A model generated the notes under the pieces. That model was not told the DNA's origin. It was given only the letters and a program-made list of their open reading frames with translations, and ran no database searches. From NCBI GenBank assembly GCA_934045075.1, contig OW203749.1, positions 1,612,001 to 1,676,000 of the forward strand: a stretch of DNA of 64,000 nucleotides. The letters run 5' to 3'. This document shows, in pieces, positions 1 to 12,000 of the stretch. Position numbers and translations under genes: made by a program. The DNA is from Yponomeuta sedellus (taxonomy: Eukaryota > Arthropoda > Insecta > Lepidoptera > Yponomeutidae). Every line of letters begins with the position of its first letter. The first letter of the stretch is position 1.

Positions 1-706
1 TTTCTGAGAGATACATTTCTTGTCATGATTTTACATGTTATAGGTATTTTATACGAATTAATGCCATATTGTTCTACTGTCAATAAAAGCTTTACATTTT
101 CGTGTACAGGCAAAATTTTACAGATTTCAAATAGCTTACTATAATCTCCTTTGCAGTTTACTTTTGTATTTTTATCCACTAGCTGTTTTAGAAACCGAAT
201 TTGTAGGTATTTAATTTGATCTGTCCTAACACACCATTGAAAAGTTGTTCTATAACTACCTGAAAAACAACTAAGTAATAGGTATACGCGTAAAATCTAA
301 ACGCCAATTTTTTTTAAGTCGTTTAAAAATATATTATTATTTTCATTCCTGGTGCTGGTATTACTGCACGGAGCCGCTTAAGAACGAAATGGCGAGACTT
401 GACATAAACTCTTTACGTCGAAAATAAACTCGCAATAAGTGTCCTCCTGTAACGACTCCTACATACCAAGTGGGCCAACGTATTTTCATACTTTTCGGGC
501 CAAGCGGGCCAACGTCAATTATAGTTTGTTAACCATTGTTCTAGTCTCAAATTCTATCACACAGCGCTTTACGCAGGAAACCGCTAACCAAAACACAAGT
601 ATTTTTAATCTAAAAAAATGTAAATCTTAAACGCTTTTTGAAGATATGTTTCACTATTTCTGAAGTAATGGCAAAGGCTGATATGAAAATTGTTACTACT
701 ATGAAA
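1..706. other. AT-rich stretch, no gene seen
   Basis: No splice-bounded exon, recognisable coding segment or clear repeat boundary was found. Around 470-515 the words gggccaacg and agcgggccaacg resemble the unit of the minisatellite that follows, so its decayed edge may begin here. Confidence 0.4.
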
Positions 707-1282
707 GTTGGCCCGTCATGTGACAGGTTGATGACGCGTTGGCCCGTCATGTAACAGGTTCATCACGCGTTGGCCCGTCATGTGACAGGTTGATGACGCG
801 TTGGCCCGTCATGTAACAGGTTCATAACGCGTTGGCCCGTCTTGTGACAGGTTGATGACGCGCTAGCCCGTCTCATAACAGTTTTATGGCGCGTTGGCCC
901 GTCTTGTGAAACGTTGATAACGCGTTGGCCCGTCATATGAGAGGTTGATGACACATTGGCCCGTCATATAAGAGGTTGATGACGCGTTGGCCCGTCATGT
1001 AACAGGTTCATGACGCGTTGGCACGTCTTGTGACAGGTTGATTACGCGTTGGCCCGTCATATAACAGTTTCATGACGCGTGGGCCCGTCATATGAGAGGT
1101 TGATGACACATTGGCCCGTCATGTGAGAGGTTGATTACGCGTTGGCCCGTCATGTGACAGGTTGAAGACGCGTTGGCCCGTCATGTGTCAGCTTGATGAC
1201 GCGTTGGCCAGTCATGTCACAGGTTGATGATCCGTAACCCCATTATTGTTGTGACAGGTTTTTGACGCGTTGGCCCATCGTG
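707..1282. repeat. 31-bp minisatellite, about 18 copies
   Basis: Tandem units start at 707, 738 and every 31 bases after that, each reading close to GTTGGCCCGTCATGTGACAG followed by GTTGATGACGC. Copies differ by a few substitutions (tgtgaca/tgtaaca/tatgaga, ttgatg/ttcatg). The unit contains ACGCGT-like sites and the complementary words GACG and CGTC. There are no unique spacers between copies, so it is a minisatellite and not a CRISPR array. Confidence 0.95.
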
Positions 1283-1594
1283 TGGAGGCAGCGCGAGTAA
1301 AGTTTGTCTTGCTGTGATGTGGTCAGTATACAATGATACCAAGTAAGTGGTAGGTATAGGTACCTAATAGTATATTTTACTTGTAAACGCTTTGTACACA
1401 ACTTATGTAAAGTGATTCTAACGGCAAGCTTGTAAGCCAAACTCCTTGAAGTTAGACTAAGCTTCTAGCACTAAGTCCACCTTTTGTAAAATTCCAACGC
1501 AATAATAAAGAATTAAATTACCTTACATTAAAGTAGGTAAGCATTGTGAACTCGTATACTTATTTTATAATTGATAAGAAGTTATTTTCACCAG

Positions 1595-1721
1595 CTCTAA
1601 TGCCAATTAGTAGCTCTAAAGTACGGTTTCTGAATCGCCAAGTATTGGAGAATGAGTGGAAACAAGACTTTGATCTTTTACAATCTGGGGACGACTGTAG
1701 AAGTCATACCGTTCATAGTAG
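1595..1721 (+). CDS. candidate isolated coding exon
   Basis: A good acceptor (gttattttcaccag) precedes 1595 and a strong donor (gtaagt) follows 1721. The frame beginning at the ATG at 1600 is open across the interval and gives about 40 residues (starting MPISSSKVRF and containing VLENEWKQDF). No neighbouring exon was found and I do not recognise the peptide. It may be a fragment of a gene extending out of the window, or chance. Confidence 0.25.
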
Positions 1722-2252
1722 GTAAGTGAAAATATTTTATTTACCATAAAATGTTTTAAATACAAATCAAACTACAAATCAGGGGCATTAGGTATTATGT
1801 AAGTATCCACTGAGTGACGTTGATTTTTACTTTTTTTAAGCTACTCCGGCTGTCAAATGCATACATTTTTTGACATTTAGGAGTCGTCTAAATGCGTCAC
1901 TCGATAGAGTGGAATGCTAGTTACGTAATTGGAGGGCAGAAAATACGTATTATTTTTATGGTAATTATGGTAAAAAGGAAGAGGCTCCGCTTATTGCTAT
2001 GACTACATGCGGAGTCAGTACTTACTGTGTGGTATTCTGTTCGGGATATTTACCTAATTTTAAATTCGATAAAGACATTTTAGTATTCGCTAATATAAAA
2101 AGCAACTGGCTGCTAACAGTAGGTTAGCTGATTGTGGAAAAGAGTTTGAACTAACTCACTTAGGGCCAGTTTATGAATTGAGAATTTCGTTACGTAAATA
2201 CTTAACTGTAGTAGGTACTGTCTCTTCGATTTTCTCAGCAAAAAGCGAGACA

Positions 2253-2437
2253 GAGTGTTTAGTGCGAGTTTGACAGATCCAATCGAATTACTTTACTACC
2301 GCGTTAATCGAGCATTGAGTAGTGAGTATGAGTAAGTTAACCGTTCGAACTGGCAAAACGCTGTCACAGTACAACTCGCACTCGCGTTTATTCGTGTTTT
2401 GGCTGGTAAACGTGTTCACTTCTCAACGTAAACCATT
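2253..2437 (-). mobile_element. MITE copy (GAGTGCTTAGTGCGAG family)
   Basis: The sequence matches the elements at 3996-4152 and 26875-27098: the end word gagtgtttagtgcgagttt, then a shared interior containing gccagttcga and gcgagtgcgagttgtac, inverted relative to the other copies. Non-autonomous, no coding capacity. Confidence 0.7.
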
Positions 2438-2440
2438 ACA

Positions 2441-3420
2441 ACTAGCTACAGGGTATTTTTTTTCTCAACGGATCCCTTAAACAGATAACTACAAGGATTC
2501 ATAAGCTGCGTTCATCACAGATGTGTTGCTTACAACAGGGTTTTAAAACCGTTAGAAATCTTTTGAATTTACTCCAATTAGGAACTTTAAAAGTTATTTT
2601 TAGAACACGTTCACAATAATTATCTGTGCACCTGACTCGATGACGTAACAGCGCCGCTTTTGTTTGTGAGTGTGTGTCATGTCATATGAGCAAGTAAATA
2701 TATCTGAACAAGATCTGAAGAATGGGCTGTCGTGTCGCTGGTCCGGGACGCAACGCTTGCACAGTCCCATATCCATGCGACCGCCTGCCATGCGGGGGCG
2801 GCGCCGTCCAACGCAGAGTCGAATATGAGGCACAAATATGCAGCCATAAGGTAAAGACCCCAGTTATGTACAGTTTAAGGGCTGAAAACATGCATTTTTG
2901 AAAATATTTTGCCTATTTTGCGTTGTTCCAGGGTCATTGAGTCATTTTTTGGAGTAGTTTAATCTTTATATTAACCCAATAATGGACAGCCAAATTCCAT
3001 TAATGGACTCACAATTATGGACGTGATCCAGTGATAAACCCATAGTCTTAAACAAGATCCAGTTATTCTTGTTCTCTAATTCATGTTGCTTAGGGCACCT
3101 TGGATGGGGGGAAATGCGAATTACCTGGCTACATGGAATTTATTACTTAGAATAAAGACAGTATTGTAAATACGTTATATCTATTTATTTGCTATTCTCA
3201 ATGCTTAACATAATCCAGTCTCAAATATATTATTATTAAGGTTTTTTTCGGTCGGTACTCCTCATAAAGCACGGTTTTTGGTTGGGTGAATCATTACCAG
3301 CTGCATTCACTTTTGGATCTAGTGTTTGAGCAGACTCAGATGCTTCATTGTCCTCAAATGCTTGTTTGTTGCTTGCCCAAAGCACGTACAATGACGTGTC
3401 TTTTTCGGGCAAGCGAGCAT
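2441..3420. other. No gene identified
   Basis: Mostly AT-rich sequence. A GC-rich island at 2730-2830 is open in more than one frame but has no convincing splice sites or recognisable protein similarity. Nothing else could be supported. Confidence 0.35.
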
Positions 3421-3806
3421 CTAATTCATCTCTGCCTGTATAAGCGTTCTTTGAACATTTTCAGCTCTGAATTTGGAAACTATTTCAGTTTCTAGGCAGC
3501 GTAGAAAATGCTTTTGAGCAGTTTGATCTACTGTTGATGTTTGTAGAGATTTTATTTTGGAAAAATCCACATAGCTTGGGTCAAAAGGATATAATCCTCC
3601 ACCTCGAAAATCATTCTTTATGCAATCTTCAGAAATAGACTGTAGAGCAGTCTTAAGAACTGGGGCAAAATGTTCTTTTTTCAAATTCTGACTTTCGAAT
3701 TGAATTTTTAATTCGACTGAATTTTGTTACTTCCATCTTTCTCCAAGAGATAACTTTCTACTTCTTGGAACCACCTAATTATATGATGCTCGGTAACGTT
3801 GTCACG
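3421..3806 (-). pseudogene. pogo/Tigger-like (DDE_1) transposase relic
   Basis: Reading the minus strand, 3806-3717 encodes a peptide with the motif TEHHIIRWFQEVESYL, and 3684-3421 encodes another with NDFRGGGLYPFDPSYVDFSK. The first resembles the N-terminal region and the second the extreme C-terminal region of pogo/Tigger/jerky-type transposases (GLYPFDP-type box). In an intact protein they would lie several hundred residues apart; here they are about 30 bases apart and in different frames. The catalytic DDE core is therefore missing. This is an internally deleted, frameshifted remnant. Confidence 0.7.
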
Positions 3807-3879
3807 AGCTGTGGTTCTCTCAGTTCTCTCAACAAAATTTGGGTGTATTCTTAAAAACAGACCGTTTTATTTCTTACCC

Positions 3880-4310
3880 GGTCTGTTCTCCGAAAACGTA
3901 ATTCATGTAAATTACGACACAACGGAATTTCAGAAGAAGAAAAAGTACTTCAAAATCTACGTGGTTTTAGAAAACTTGAAGTAACTGTTACCTTCGAGTG
4001 CTTAGTGCGAGTTTTAAACGCGAGTGCGATTTGTACTGTGACAGCGTTTTGCCAGTTCGACCGGTTAACTTGCTCATACTCACTACTCAATGCTCGATTA
4101 ACGCGGTAGTAAAGTTATTCGATTGGATCTGTCAAACTCACACTAAGCACTCAGGGCTTATATCGTACTTCCATCACTCAATTTCCGGGAAACAAATGAC
4201 CGCACACCGTAGGCGTTCAGTGCGCGACAAGTATGTAGGTACTCGGAGGACATTATTTACAGACGAGGGACTTTTGTCCCCAAGATGCAGAAGTCCCTCG
4301 TCTGGGCAGG
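3880..4310 (+). repeat. Interspersed repeat with GGGACTTTTGTCCC end
   Basis: It shares the words catgtaaattac, aatgaccgcacaccgtagg and gggacttttgtccc with 8940-9125; the last word also occurs at 31765. This copy is split by the MITE at 3996-4152. Its end (4252-4305) is a hairpin of agacgagggactt and its complement. Confidence 0.6.
3996..4152 (+). mobile_element. MITE with 19-bp terminal inverted repeats
   Basis: It starts GAGTGCTTAGTGCGAGTTT and ends with the near-perfect reverse complement (aaactcacactaagcactc). It lies inside another repeat, whose uninterrupted relative is at about 8900-9130. Related copies are at 2253-2437 and 26875-27098. Confidence 0.85.
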
Positions 4311-4509
4311 CCTATATATTGTGACTTTATTATTATTACTAGCTGGTGCCCGCGACTTCGTCTGAGCAGAATTAGTATTTCGAGTAGCTTATATTAGCGT
4401 GGATCAGAAAATAATTCACATTATGGCATTAAAATTATAACATAAATAATGTTTGGTTCGCATTTGATAAATATAACAGGCTGACAATATTGAGATGTTA
4501 CAGTTGCCC

Positions 4510-5201
4510 AACGTTTCTTGGTGGTCATACTGGCATGTCATACTAATATTACCAGTGAGAATCGCTTGTATTGGTGGTCATACTTGTCATGTACCCCTAA
4601 GCAAATAAGCATATCTCTCTGGGGTCGGTCCCTCATGTCTGAGGATCGTGGTCAGCCTCAGGGTTGCATCTGGAGCGGATGGTTTGCCTCCATCGGGATC
4701 TGTCCAACGCGTCTGTTACTACCGTGTAAAATTTGGAGGTCGACGAATCTTTAACTTGATCCGTCCACCTTGTTGGTGAGCGACCGCGCGATCTTTTGCC
4801 CTCGGTGTTTCCAACCACTACCAATTTTTCCAAACTTTCGTCACCTCTGCGCATTGTGTGGCCGAAATATGAAAGGATGCGTTGTTGGCATATGGTGGAC
4901 AAGCGAGTTTTTATTTGGAGCTGGGTTAGGATAGATGCATTGGTGCGTTTCGCTGTCCAAGGTATTCTCAGCATTCGTCTCCAGCACCACATCTCGAATG
5001 CATCTATTCTTTGTCTTTCTCGGGCCAGGATTGTCCACGTTTCTACTCCATATAGAAAGATAGGGAATACCAGAGCTCGTATCAATCTGATTTTAGTAAG
5101 TAAGTTAAAAGTAATTTATAAAATAATATTACCACCAGTACAAGCGATTCTCACTGGTCATATTTAGTATGACATACCAGTATGACCACCAAGAAACGGG
5201 G
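4510..5201. mobile_element. Element with ~70-bp inverted ends and 9-bp target duplication
   Basis: The left end (4510-4582) and right end (5130-5201) are imperfect inverted repeats of about 70 bases, sharing cgtttcttggtggtcatact. The 9-base word cagttgccc flanks both sides (4501-4509 and 5202-5210). Long terminal inverted repeats with a 9-base duplication are typical of Mutator-like (MULE) elements, so that is the best guess. The interior is an RTE LINE fragment on the minus strand. No transposase is present. Confidence 0.75.
4633..5113 (-). pseudogene. RTE-type LINE reverse transcriptase, C-terminal fragment
   Basis: The minus strand encodes about 160 residues including VFPIFLYGVETWTI, FEMWCWRRMLRIPW and RSRGRSPTRWTDQVK. 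These are the conserved C-terminal blocks of endonuclease-reverse transcriptases of RTE-type LINEs. The APE endonuclease and the catalytic YADD core are absent, so this is a truncated fragment. It is enclosed by the inverted ends of the surrounding element. Confidence 0.85.
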
Positions 5202-5443
5202 CAGTTGCCCTACAATAATGTAACAATATTGTCAACATAAGAAATGCGGTAACTAAGCAGTGAGGATCCATAATCGTAGGTAGCTTTGCAGTATGCTCCT
5301 ATAAACTAGATTTAAAGATTTTTTTTTAAAACATTTCCATCATACATTACATAAGTGTATCTCTAGCGGCTTTGGCAGCGTACGCCAGAATAGCTGGCAG
5401 ATGGTAAAGTATAATTTCCTACTTACTCGACATTTATCGTGAT

Positions 5444-5950
5444 ACTAGCTTTTTCCCGCGACTCCGTCCGCGTGGACTTTTTTTGCAACCCCGTTCACTC
5501 CTTTAAGGGTTAAATTTAGAAAAACGGCGAAACACGTGTTCTATCAATTGTGTTGAAGAGTATTTATTTTAAGTTTCAATAAAATTAGACAACATTCTTT
5601 ATACCTCCCATACAAATTTTGGCAACCCTTTTTGCCCCCTTTAGGGGTTGAATTTAAAAAAATCCGGTCTTATTCCTTGCCTACATTATATAATAGACGC
5701 TCTGTGCAAAATTTCAGCTTCCTAGGTCCAACGGCTTCGGCGGGGCGTTGATGAGTGAGTGAGTCAGTCAGGACTTTGATTTTTTTTATATAATATCTTA
5801 ATAATATTGTAGCCTATGTGTTATTCTGATGTATAGGTAAGCTATATTCTTGTAAAGTTTCACTAAAATCCATTCAGTAGTTTTAACGTGAAAAAGTAAC
5901 AAACATCCATCCACACATACAAACTTTCGCGTTTTTAATATTTGTAGGAT
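5444..5950. repeat. Two common interspersed repeats
   Basis: 5444-5790 starts ctagctttttcccgcgactcc and ends gatgagtgagtgagtcagtc; relatives start at 4341 and 36421. 5810-5950 (minus) carries cgcgaaagtttgtatgtgtg and cgttaaaactactgaatgg. Both resemble very common lepidopteran dispersed repeats, possibly Helitron-like, but I could not define ends that prove the class. Confidence 0.55.
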
Positions 5951-5966
5951 AAGCGCTTCTATCGCT

Positions 5967-6098
5967 CTAAGCATCAGCGGCGCTCCTGAGCAGCCCCGTG
6001 GTAACTTGATCGACCACAAGGGGGTTATAGTTGGACCCGTAGCGTTGCACCACCGCCAGATTCCCGGTCTGGAAGATCTGCTCCAGGCCTAGACGCAC
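5967..6098 (-). CDS. Secreted-protein gene, exon 8 and stop
   Basis: Acceptor aacctaatttccag precedes GTG CGT CTA; the frame runs 43 codons to TAG at 5967-5969 with C/G-rich third positions (VRLGLEQIFQTGNLAVVQRY). Phase 0 matches exon 7. The same frame stays open upstream to an ATG at 6239, but codon use is poorer there, so I start the exon at the splice acceptor. A dispersed repeat begins just past the stop and no clear AATAAA was found. Confidence 0.65.
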   Translation of the reverse strand: MRLGLEQIFQTGNLAVVQRYGSNYNPLVVDQVTTGLLRSAADA

Positions 6099-9000
6099 CT
6101 GGAAATTAGGTTCTTTATTAACCTGGTCATCAACAAATATGTACAATTTAATCGTACATATTTGTCCGCCCGTGCTAAAGTGAAAAATCTGACTACCTAC
6201 TCGCGATCCGCAGACCTGCAGAATAGTGTAAACTGACATTTTGTATTCGTACGTCTGAATTGATTATAGGTTATACTTTAATCTGCGAACTGCGAAGTTA
6301 CAGTCAAACTAGTGAATGTAATCTGTGTTAAAAAAAACGCAGCCCGGGTTTTTTTTTCGGTGCTTCGAAGTGCGCCATAATTTTATTCTGAAATAATGAA
6401 AATACAAGACTATTTGGATTTAAGTTCTTTCTCTTGATTCCCTTCAGAGTGCTCACCTATGCCACAGATTAGATAATAGTTACTACCTATGCTGTATTGT
6501 GTTGTGTGTCGCTAGCAAGTAGTCTGATTTTTCCCCTAGCACCGGCGTAGGTTTCTGATTAAGCATCTTACTTATGGCACAGGGTATCTTAGTGTGGGGC
6601 CAGAAGCAATGTATGTACCTTTTTTTTTTTAATCTTTGATTAGGGGCTTTTGTACCTTACGAGGACATGACAGCCCCATTGCACCTTATTCGAATAACAC
6701 TGCTAAGCGTTGTTTCAATTATTTGATGTTATTATGAAGACTATTACATACCTACATACATGATTTAGTAGGTATGTAAAAATACTTAAGCGGTGGTAGC
6801 TCAGTGGGTAGAAGAATGGACTCGCAAGCGAGGGACCCAGGTTCGGTGATTTGTTTAATTTCGAAGTTACGTACATTTGCGAATTTGTAGTCGCAATACC
6901 ACACGCTAACCGTGAAGGAAAACATCGTGAGGAAACCCGCGGCTTGGTTGACTCCGCACGTATTGACTATAGTCTTTCCTGCGGGCTAGGACAACTAAGC
7001 TGTCAGGATGATATAGGTGCTGGGCAAGCCTAAACCGAGTGGTCCCTTCACCCATGTAGTGTGAGTGAAGATACCACTGGACGCTGTATAGATAATCTGA
7101 TTACGTAGATGCAAAAAGGCCAATAGCGACCGTGCTGCTAAGGCTGAGATGATTTTATGCGAGCACAGACTAAGTAGCGATACACAGATAAGGTAGAGAT
7201 GTTTGCACGAGGTTCCAGAGGCGTTACTACCTGTTAGCGACGTGCTCTCATTTTTTTTCTTTATATTTAATTTTATTTAGATGGACCAATTTGTTGGTGG
7301 TGAAGATAAAATCGACGCCTTACTGCTAAAACCGACTATCTGCATGAAATGTTGTTTCGAGAAAACTCGAGTTTAAGGTTCGGATGTCGTTAACTATACT
7401 AAAACTTATTATTGTGTGCATAACAACATTTCATGCAGATAGTCGGTTTTAGCAGTAAGGCGTCGAAATAAAGGCGGCGGATTTTTGCACTGTTTTTTAT
7501 TAGCGGTAGAAGCACATATTACATTATTTTATCTTCACCACCAACACTACCTATTAAGCTTTGGGTTGCTAACTATAGGGCCATCAATGGAATAACTTGT
7601 TTTATACTATTTTTATTTTTAATGCACTAACCCGTGCTAAGGAACGAATTTAAAAACCTATTTAGAGGCTAAAACTTTCACCCATGCCGGGATTCGAACC
7701 CGCAACCTCTGGCTATCCGTGCCAGCGCTCTACCAATTGAGCCAATGGGCGACTCACGGCATCAGTGAAATTTCGAACCTCTTTGCACTATTCTCTGTAT
7801 TACGTACAGGCAGCGACATCTGACTTAAGCAAATTGCATTACTTACAGCCCCGACTACCTACTTTGCAGTTTGGTTTTAACATCGGAACGATATCACTGT
7901 ACCACATGATTATACTATTTTTATTTTTAATGCACTAACCCGTGCTAAGGAACAAATTTAAAAAAAAATAATACAGAGAATAGTGTAAAGAGGTTCGAAA
8001 TTTCACTGATGCCGTGAGTCGCCCATTGGATCAATTGGTAGAGCGCTGGCACGTAATATAGCCAGAGGTTGCGGGTTCGAATCCCGGCATGGGTGAAATT
8101 TTTAGCCTCTAAATAGGTTTTTTAAATTTGTTCCTTAGCACGGGTTAGTGCATTAAAAATAAAAATAGTATAATCATGTGGGTACAGTGATATCGTTCCG
8201 ATGTTAAACCTAACTGCAAAGTAGGTAGTCGGGGCTGTAAGTAATGCAATTTGCTTAAGTCAGATGTCGCTGCCTGTACGTAATACAGAGAATATTGTAA
8301 AGAGGTTCGAAATTTCACTGATGCCGTGAGTCGCCCATTGGCTCAATTGGTAGAGCGCTGGCACGGATAGCCAGAGGTTGCGGGTTCGAATCCCGGCATG
8401 GGTGAAATTTTTAGCCTCTAAATAGGTTTTTAAATAACTTGTTTTTTTAAAACAAGTTATTCCATTGATGGAATAACTTGTTTTAAAAAAACTCAGGTTA
8501 CGGTTGACCTGCCTTGGATCGTAACCTAAGTAGGTTACCGTAACCCACTCAGGTTACAGTGGACCTGTTGTGGAGTGAACCATGGCCTACCTGCGCCGCT
8601 TGGACTGGATCCCTGCGAATCTCGGTCCCTTCTTTGTACTTCACGTAGTAACTGATGTCCTAAAAAATTCAGTCAATTCAAAAAGGAATTCGAGACTAAA
8701 GGATGGTGAAAAGATTTTCCAAAAGATTTTTCAAAGAGAACAATAATTTTTCGCTGCCTTTTTCTCCACTACCCTAAAGGCCTGCGCAGACGAGGGACTA
8801 TCCCCCGGGTACTTTTTTGTCCGTCGATATAAATCGCTTATAAATTGTATCGAATAATGCACACGAGGGAATAAAAGTACCTCGTACAAAAAGTCCCTTA
8901 GGTTACCGAGAACATCAAGAGAAAGGACTGGACAAAACTTCGGTGTTTTCTTTTACGCCTTTTCTGTTTCAACTTCATGTAAATTACAACACAATGTAAT

Positions 9001-12000
9001 AAGAATATTTGCTTCCATAGCGTACGCTTCACTCAATTTCAGGGGAACAAAATGACCGCACACCGTAGGCGTTGAGTCCGCGACAAGTACTGGACTTTTT
9101 AACGATTTAGGGACTTTTGTCCCTTGGGGACAAACGTGTCTACTATGTCACCCTGGGTCCTCAAAACAGCACAAACCTGGTGAGGATCTTCTGGAATGCG
9201 CGCCTTATAGGGTCTGTAACGTCCAAAGGTCCTGTAAGACCCTTGGTAAGATCTTTTCGGTCTTTGGAAATGACGAGCCAGGTCCTTGATGTATTTGCTT
9301 ATCCTGTCTGCTTGTTCCTTGTCGGGATTAAGATAGTCCAGGGCCCGGTGTCTGATGTAAGCGCTGAGGTCCTGCATAGGGTCCTCTGGGACCCTCGGAA
9401 TATACCAACTGGGAGCTTGTTCATCCCTCTGGAATTCAGAAATGAATGAAAAGTAAACGTAAGATTAATATTTATTTACGTACTATCCACTACTTGATAT
9501 ATAATCATATCAAGTACCTACACTACTACTATATAACATAACATTTACATACAGGCACATACATTGCTTCTGGCTGGCCCTACACTAGGATACCCTGGAT
9601 CGTGGGAACCAGAAACAACGACATCACAAACATTTAAGCACATATTCGATCAGCCTCAAAAATCAGCAAAAAGTATTCAGTCAATCAATAATTCCCTTGG
9701 TCCCATCCAAAGGTTGTCTGGAAGAGATCACGTTTAGTGATAAGGCCGTCGTCTGTACTCATAGTTTAAGAAATATCTGTGTGTGTTTTTTTTAATGTAT
9801 AACTAGCTGACCCAGCGAACTTCGTACCGCCTAACTGTCGATTATTAATTTCTTTTTTATTTTTCCCTCCGTAAGAACTATCCTCGTACTACAAGGAATA
9901 TTCTAAAAAAAGAATTAGCGAAATCGGTTCAGCTGCTCTCAAGATTTGCGCTTACCAACACATTCGGGGATAAATTTTTATATTTTAGAGAAGATAAAGT
10001 GTTCTCTATCTCCATCTATCTAATTCCCTTGGTCTCCAGATCAAATAAATCAAATATGTTCAGCTAATAAACTAATTTGGTTCAAGAAATAAACGAGCAG
10101 ATACTTCACAAGATATATCTGCTTTTCTACCATCTGATACTAGATGCAATTGCTCAACAGAAAATGTCAAATGACAAATGGTATGGTATCAAAATGTCAA
10201 ATGGTATCGAAATTCTTACGATGGTCTTGAGGATGTTTTTGAACTAAAACTTTCGTAAGCACATCACATTGTAGACTTTTAGTCAGGATCTACTTACGGG
10301 TGTTGTTATATCGGAAGAGTCCGACCAGGTTTCGCTCCGATTCGCAGAGCTTAATCATGGTGAGCAGAGATGGAGCTCGCGTCGCCGAAGTAGATCCGGA
10401 CTAAAAGTCTACAATGTCTTGAGGATGGTAAATCTGAATTCATTGTGAATATAAGTGCCATCTTACCTGAACATCCAGAGACCTCACCGACCTTTCCAAG
10501 TGGTTCTCATCATGAAAATCCGCCTTCAAAAGTCCAGTCTCTAACCCAGGGTTTTCGTTGCTCCAAGCTTTATACTTCGTGTAGTACTTGACGAAGCTTA
10601 CGAACGGATTCTGATCTTCATTAGAGCTGGTGTCTAGCTCTAGATCTTCGTCTGAGTCTGGATCTTTGTTCTGATCAGGAACAATCTTAGAAATAGTTTC
10701 TGGATCAGAACCCTTTAGAAGATCCTCTCCAAATTTCTTGTCTTTCACGATCTTAGAAATAGTCTCGCGATTTGAAATCGAGGATATGCGTCGTTTTGGG
10801 CCTTTTTGCAAAGAACTTTTGTCTTTGACGGTCATCTTTGAAATCAGACCAGGGCTTGGAAGTGAGCGTTTTTGTCTCGGATTGGAAGAGGCACTGTTCC
10901 CAGAAGGTACAGATGTTGATGGTGAAGTGCTATCGTCTGAAAAAAGCAAGTATGTATGTAGGGTAATAGCGGAGAGCTGCAAATGCAGAGATCTCAGCAT
11001 TAGATGGATCAATCTGCCGTGTTCGGCTACTGCTAGACAAAATGTTTATTATAACCACAAAAATACAGCACTATTTTTATGTTACATTGAGTATACAAGC
11101 AGAAGATACATTATAAAGGTGTTACCGTTTTTATGGCAGAGTTTACTACGAATCTAATTTACTGTGGTCTCCACACTAGGTTATACCTGTATCGTGGATA
11201 CCAATTGCTTTATCAACGGTTTTATCAAGTCGTTGAAGGTACATTAGATTGGCAGACATCTATATCATATATTAGAATTTCATTATGCTTACAGTTGCTA
11301 GTTATGTAACCCACAAGGCTCGCCACTTGTTTCTGTTTTCAGCTACTCTGATGGAGTTGCTGCTAGTCTTTATTTACTTAGGGACTTTTATACACATAAG
11401 AGTGACGATGACAGTCCCATCGTACCCATCTTAATTATACCACCACCACCAAATAAAGTATCCTTAAAGCTAACTATCATTACCTACTAGCTGTAATATT
11501 AAAAGTGTACAGGAGCTTAGCGGCGCTACAGTTTGGTTCGGACAGGATGCTCTGCAGGATGCCAACATCCATAAAATTAATGTTGTAACAATAAGTTATT
11601 TCCTTTTGCCACTGTTCCGAGTACAACTTGCTTTTTTGATGACAGATTGTCTCGGACAGTTTGCTGATCCAGCGAGCGTCCGTGAACATCCGTCGGTGCG
11701 TCCAACGTCAGTGGGCGCCCCATGCCGCGTCTTCATCATCATCATCATCATCACATTTTACATCATCATCAGCCATTTCCATAGCCATTGTCATAGCCAT
11801 TTCATAGCCAGCCATGACCTCCCTCAAGTTTTCCCACGGTCTTGTGCCGTCCGCATTCAGCGAACATTTAACCTAATTTTAGAAACGCGTTTCTTTGGCA
11901 CACCTGAGCAGGCCACGGCCATAATTTACTACTCAGTTCATAACCTTAAAGAATTTGTAAATCCCATTAGTACAGCATGTTAGCTTTTAGAATACACCTA

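Noticed and set aside
707..1282. CRISPR array
   Set aside because: Units are contiguous with no unique spacers and the genome is an insect's; it is a minisatellite.
2600..2891. Coding gene in the GC-rich island near 2.8 kb
   Set aside because: Several frames are open, but no splice sites, start context or recognisable motif support any of them.
5967..6239. Free-standing 90-residue protein from ATG 6239
   Set aside because: The C-terminal 43 codons have better codon use and begin right after a strong acceptor in the phase required by exon 7; the upstream part is probably intron.
8018..8092. tRNA gene in the cgcccattggctcaattgg head
   Set aside because: A and B boxes are present, but the anticodon loop (acggata) lacks U33 and the same head heads a dispersed repeat many times; these are SINE heads. 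The same reasoning applies to the heads at 6790, 18268, 29700 and 50647.
11480..11689. Extra exon of the secreted-protein gene
   Set aside because: There is a donor (gtaatg), but no acceptor choice gives a phase that fits both exon 5 and exon 6 without a stop.
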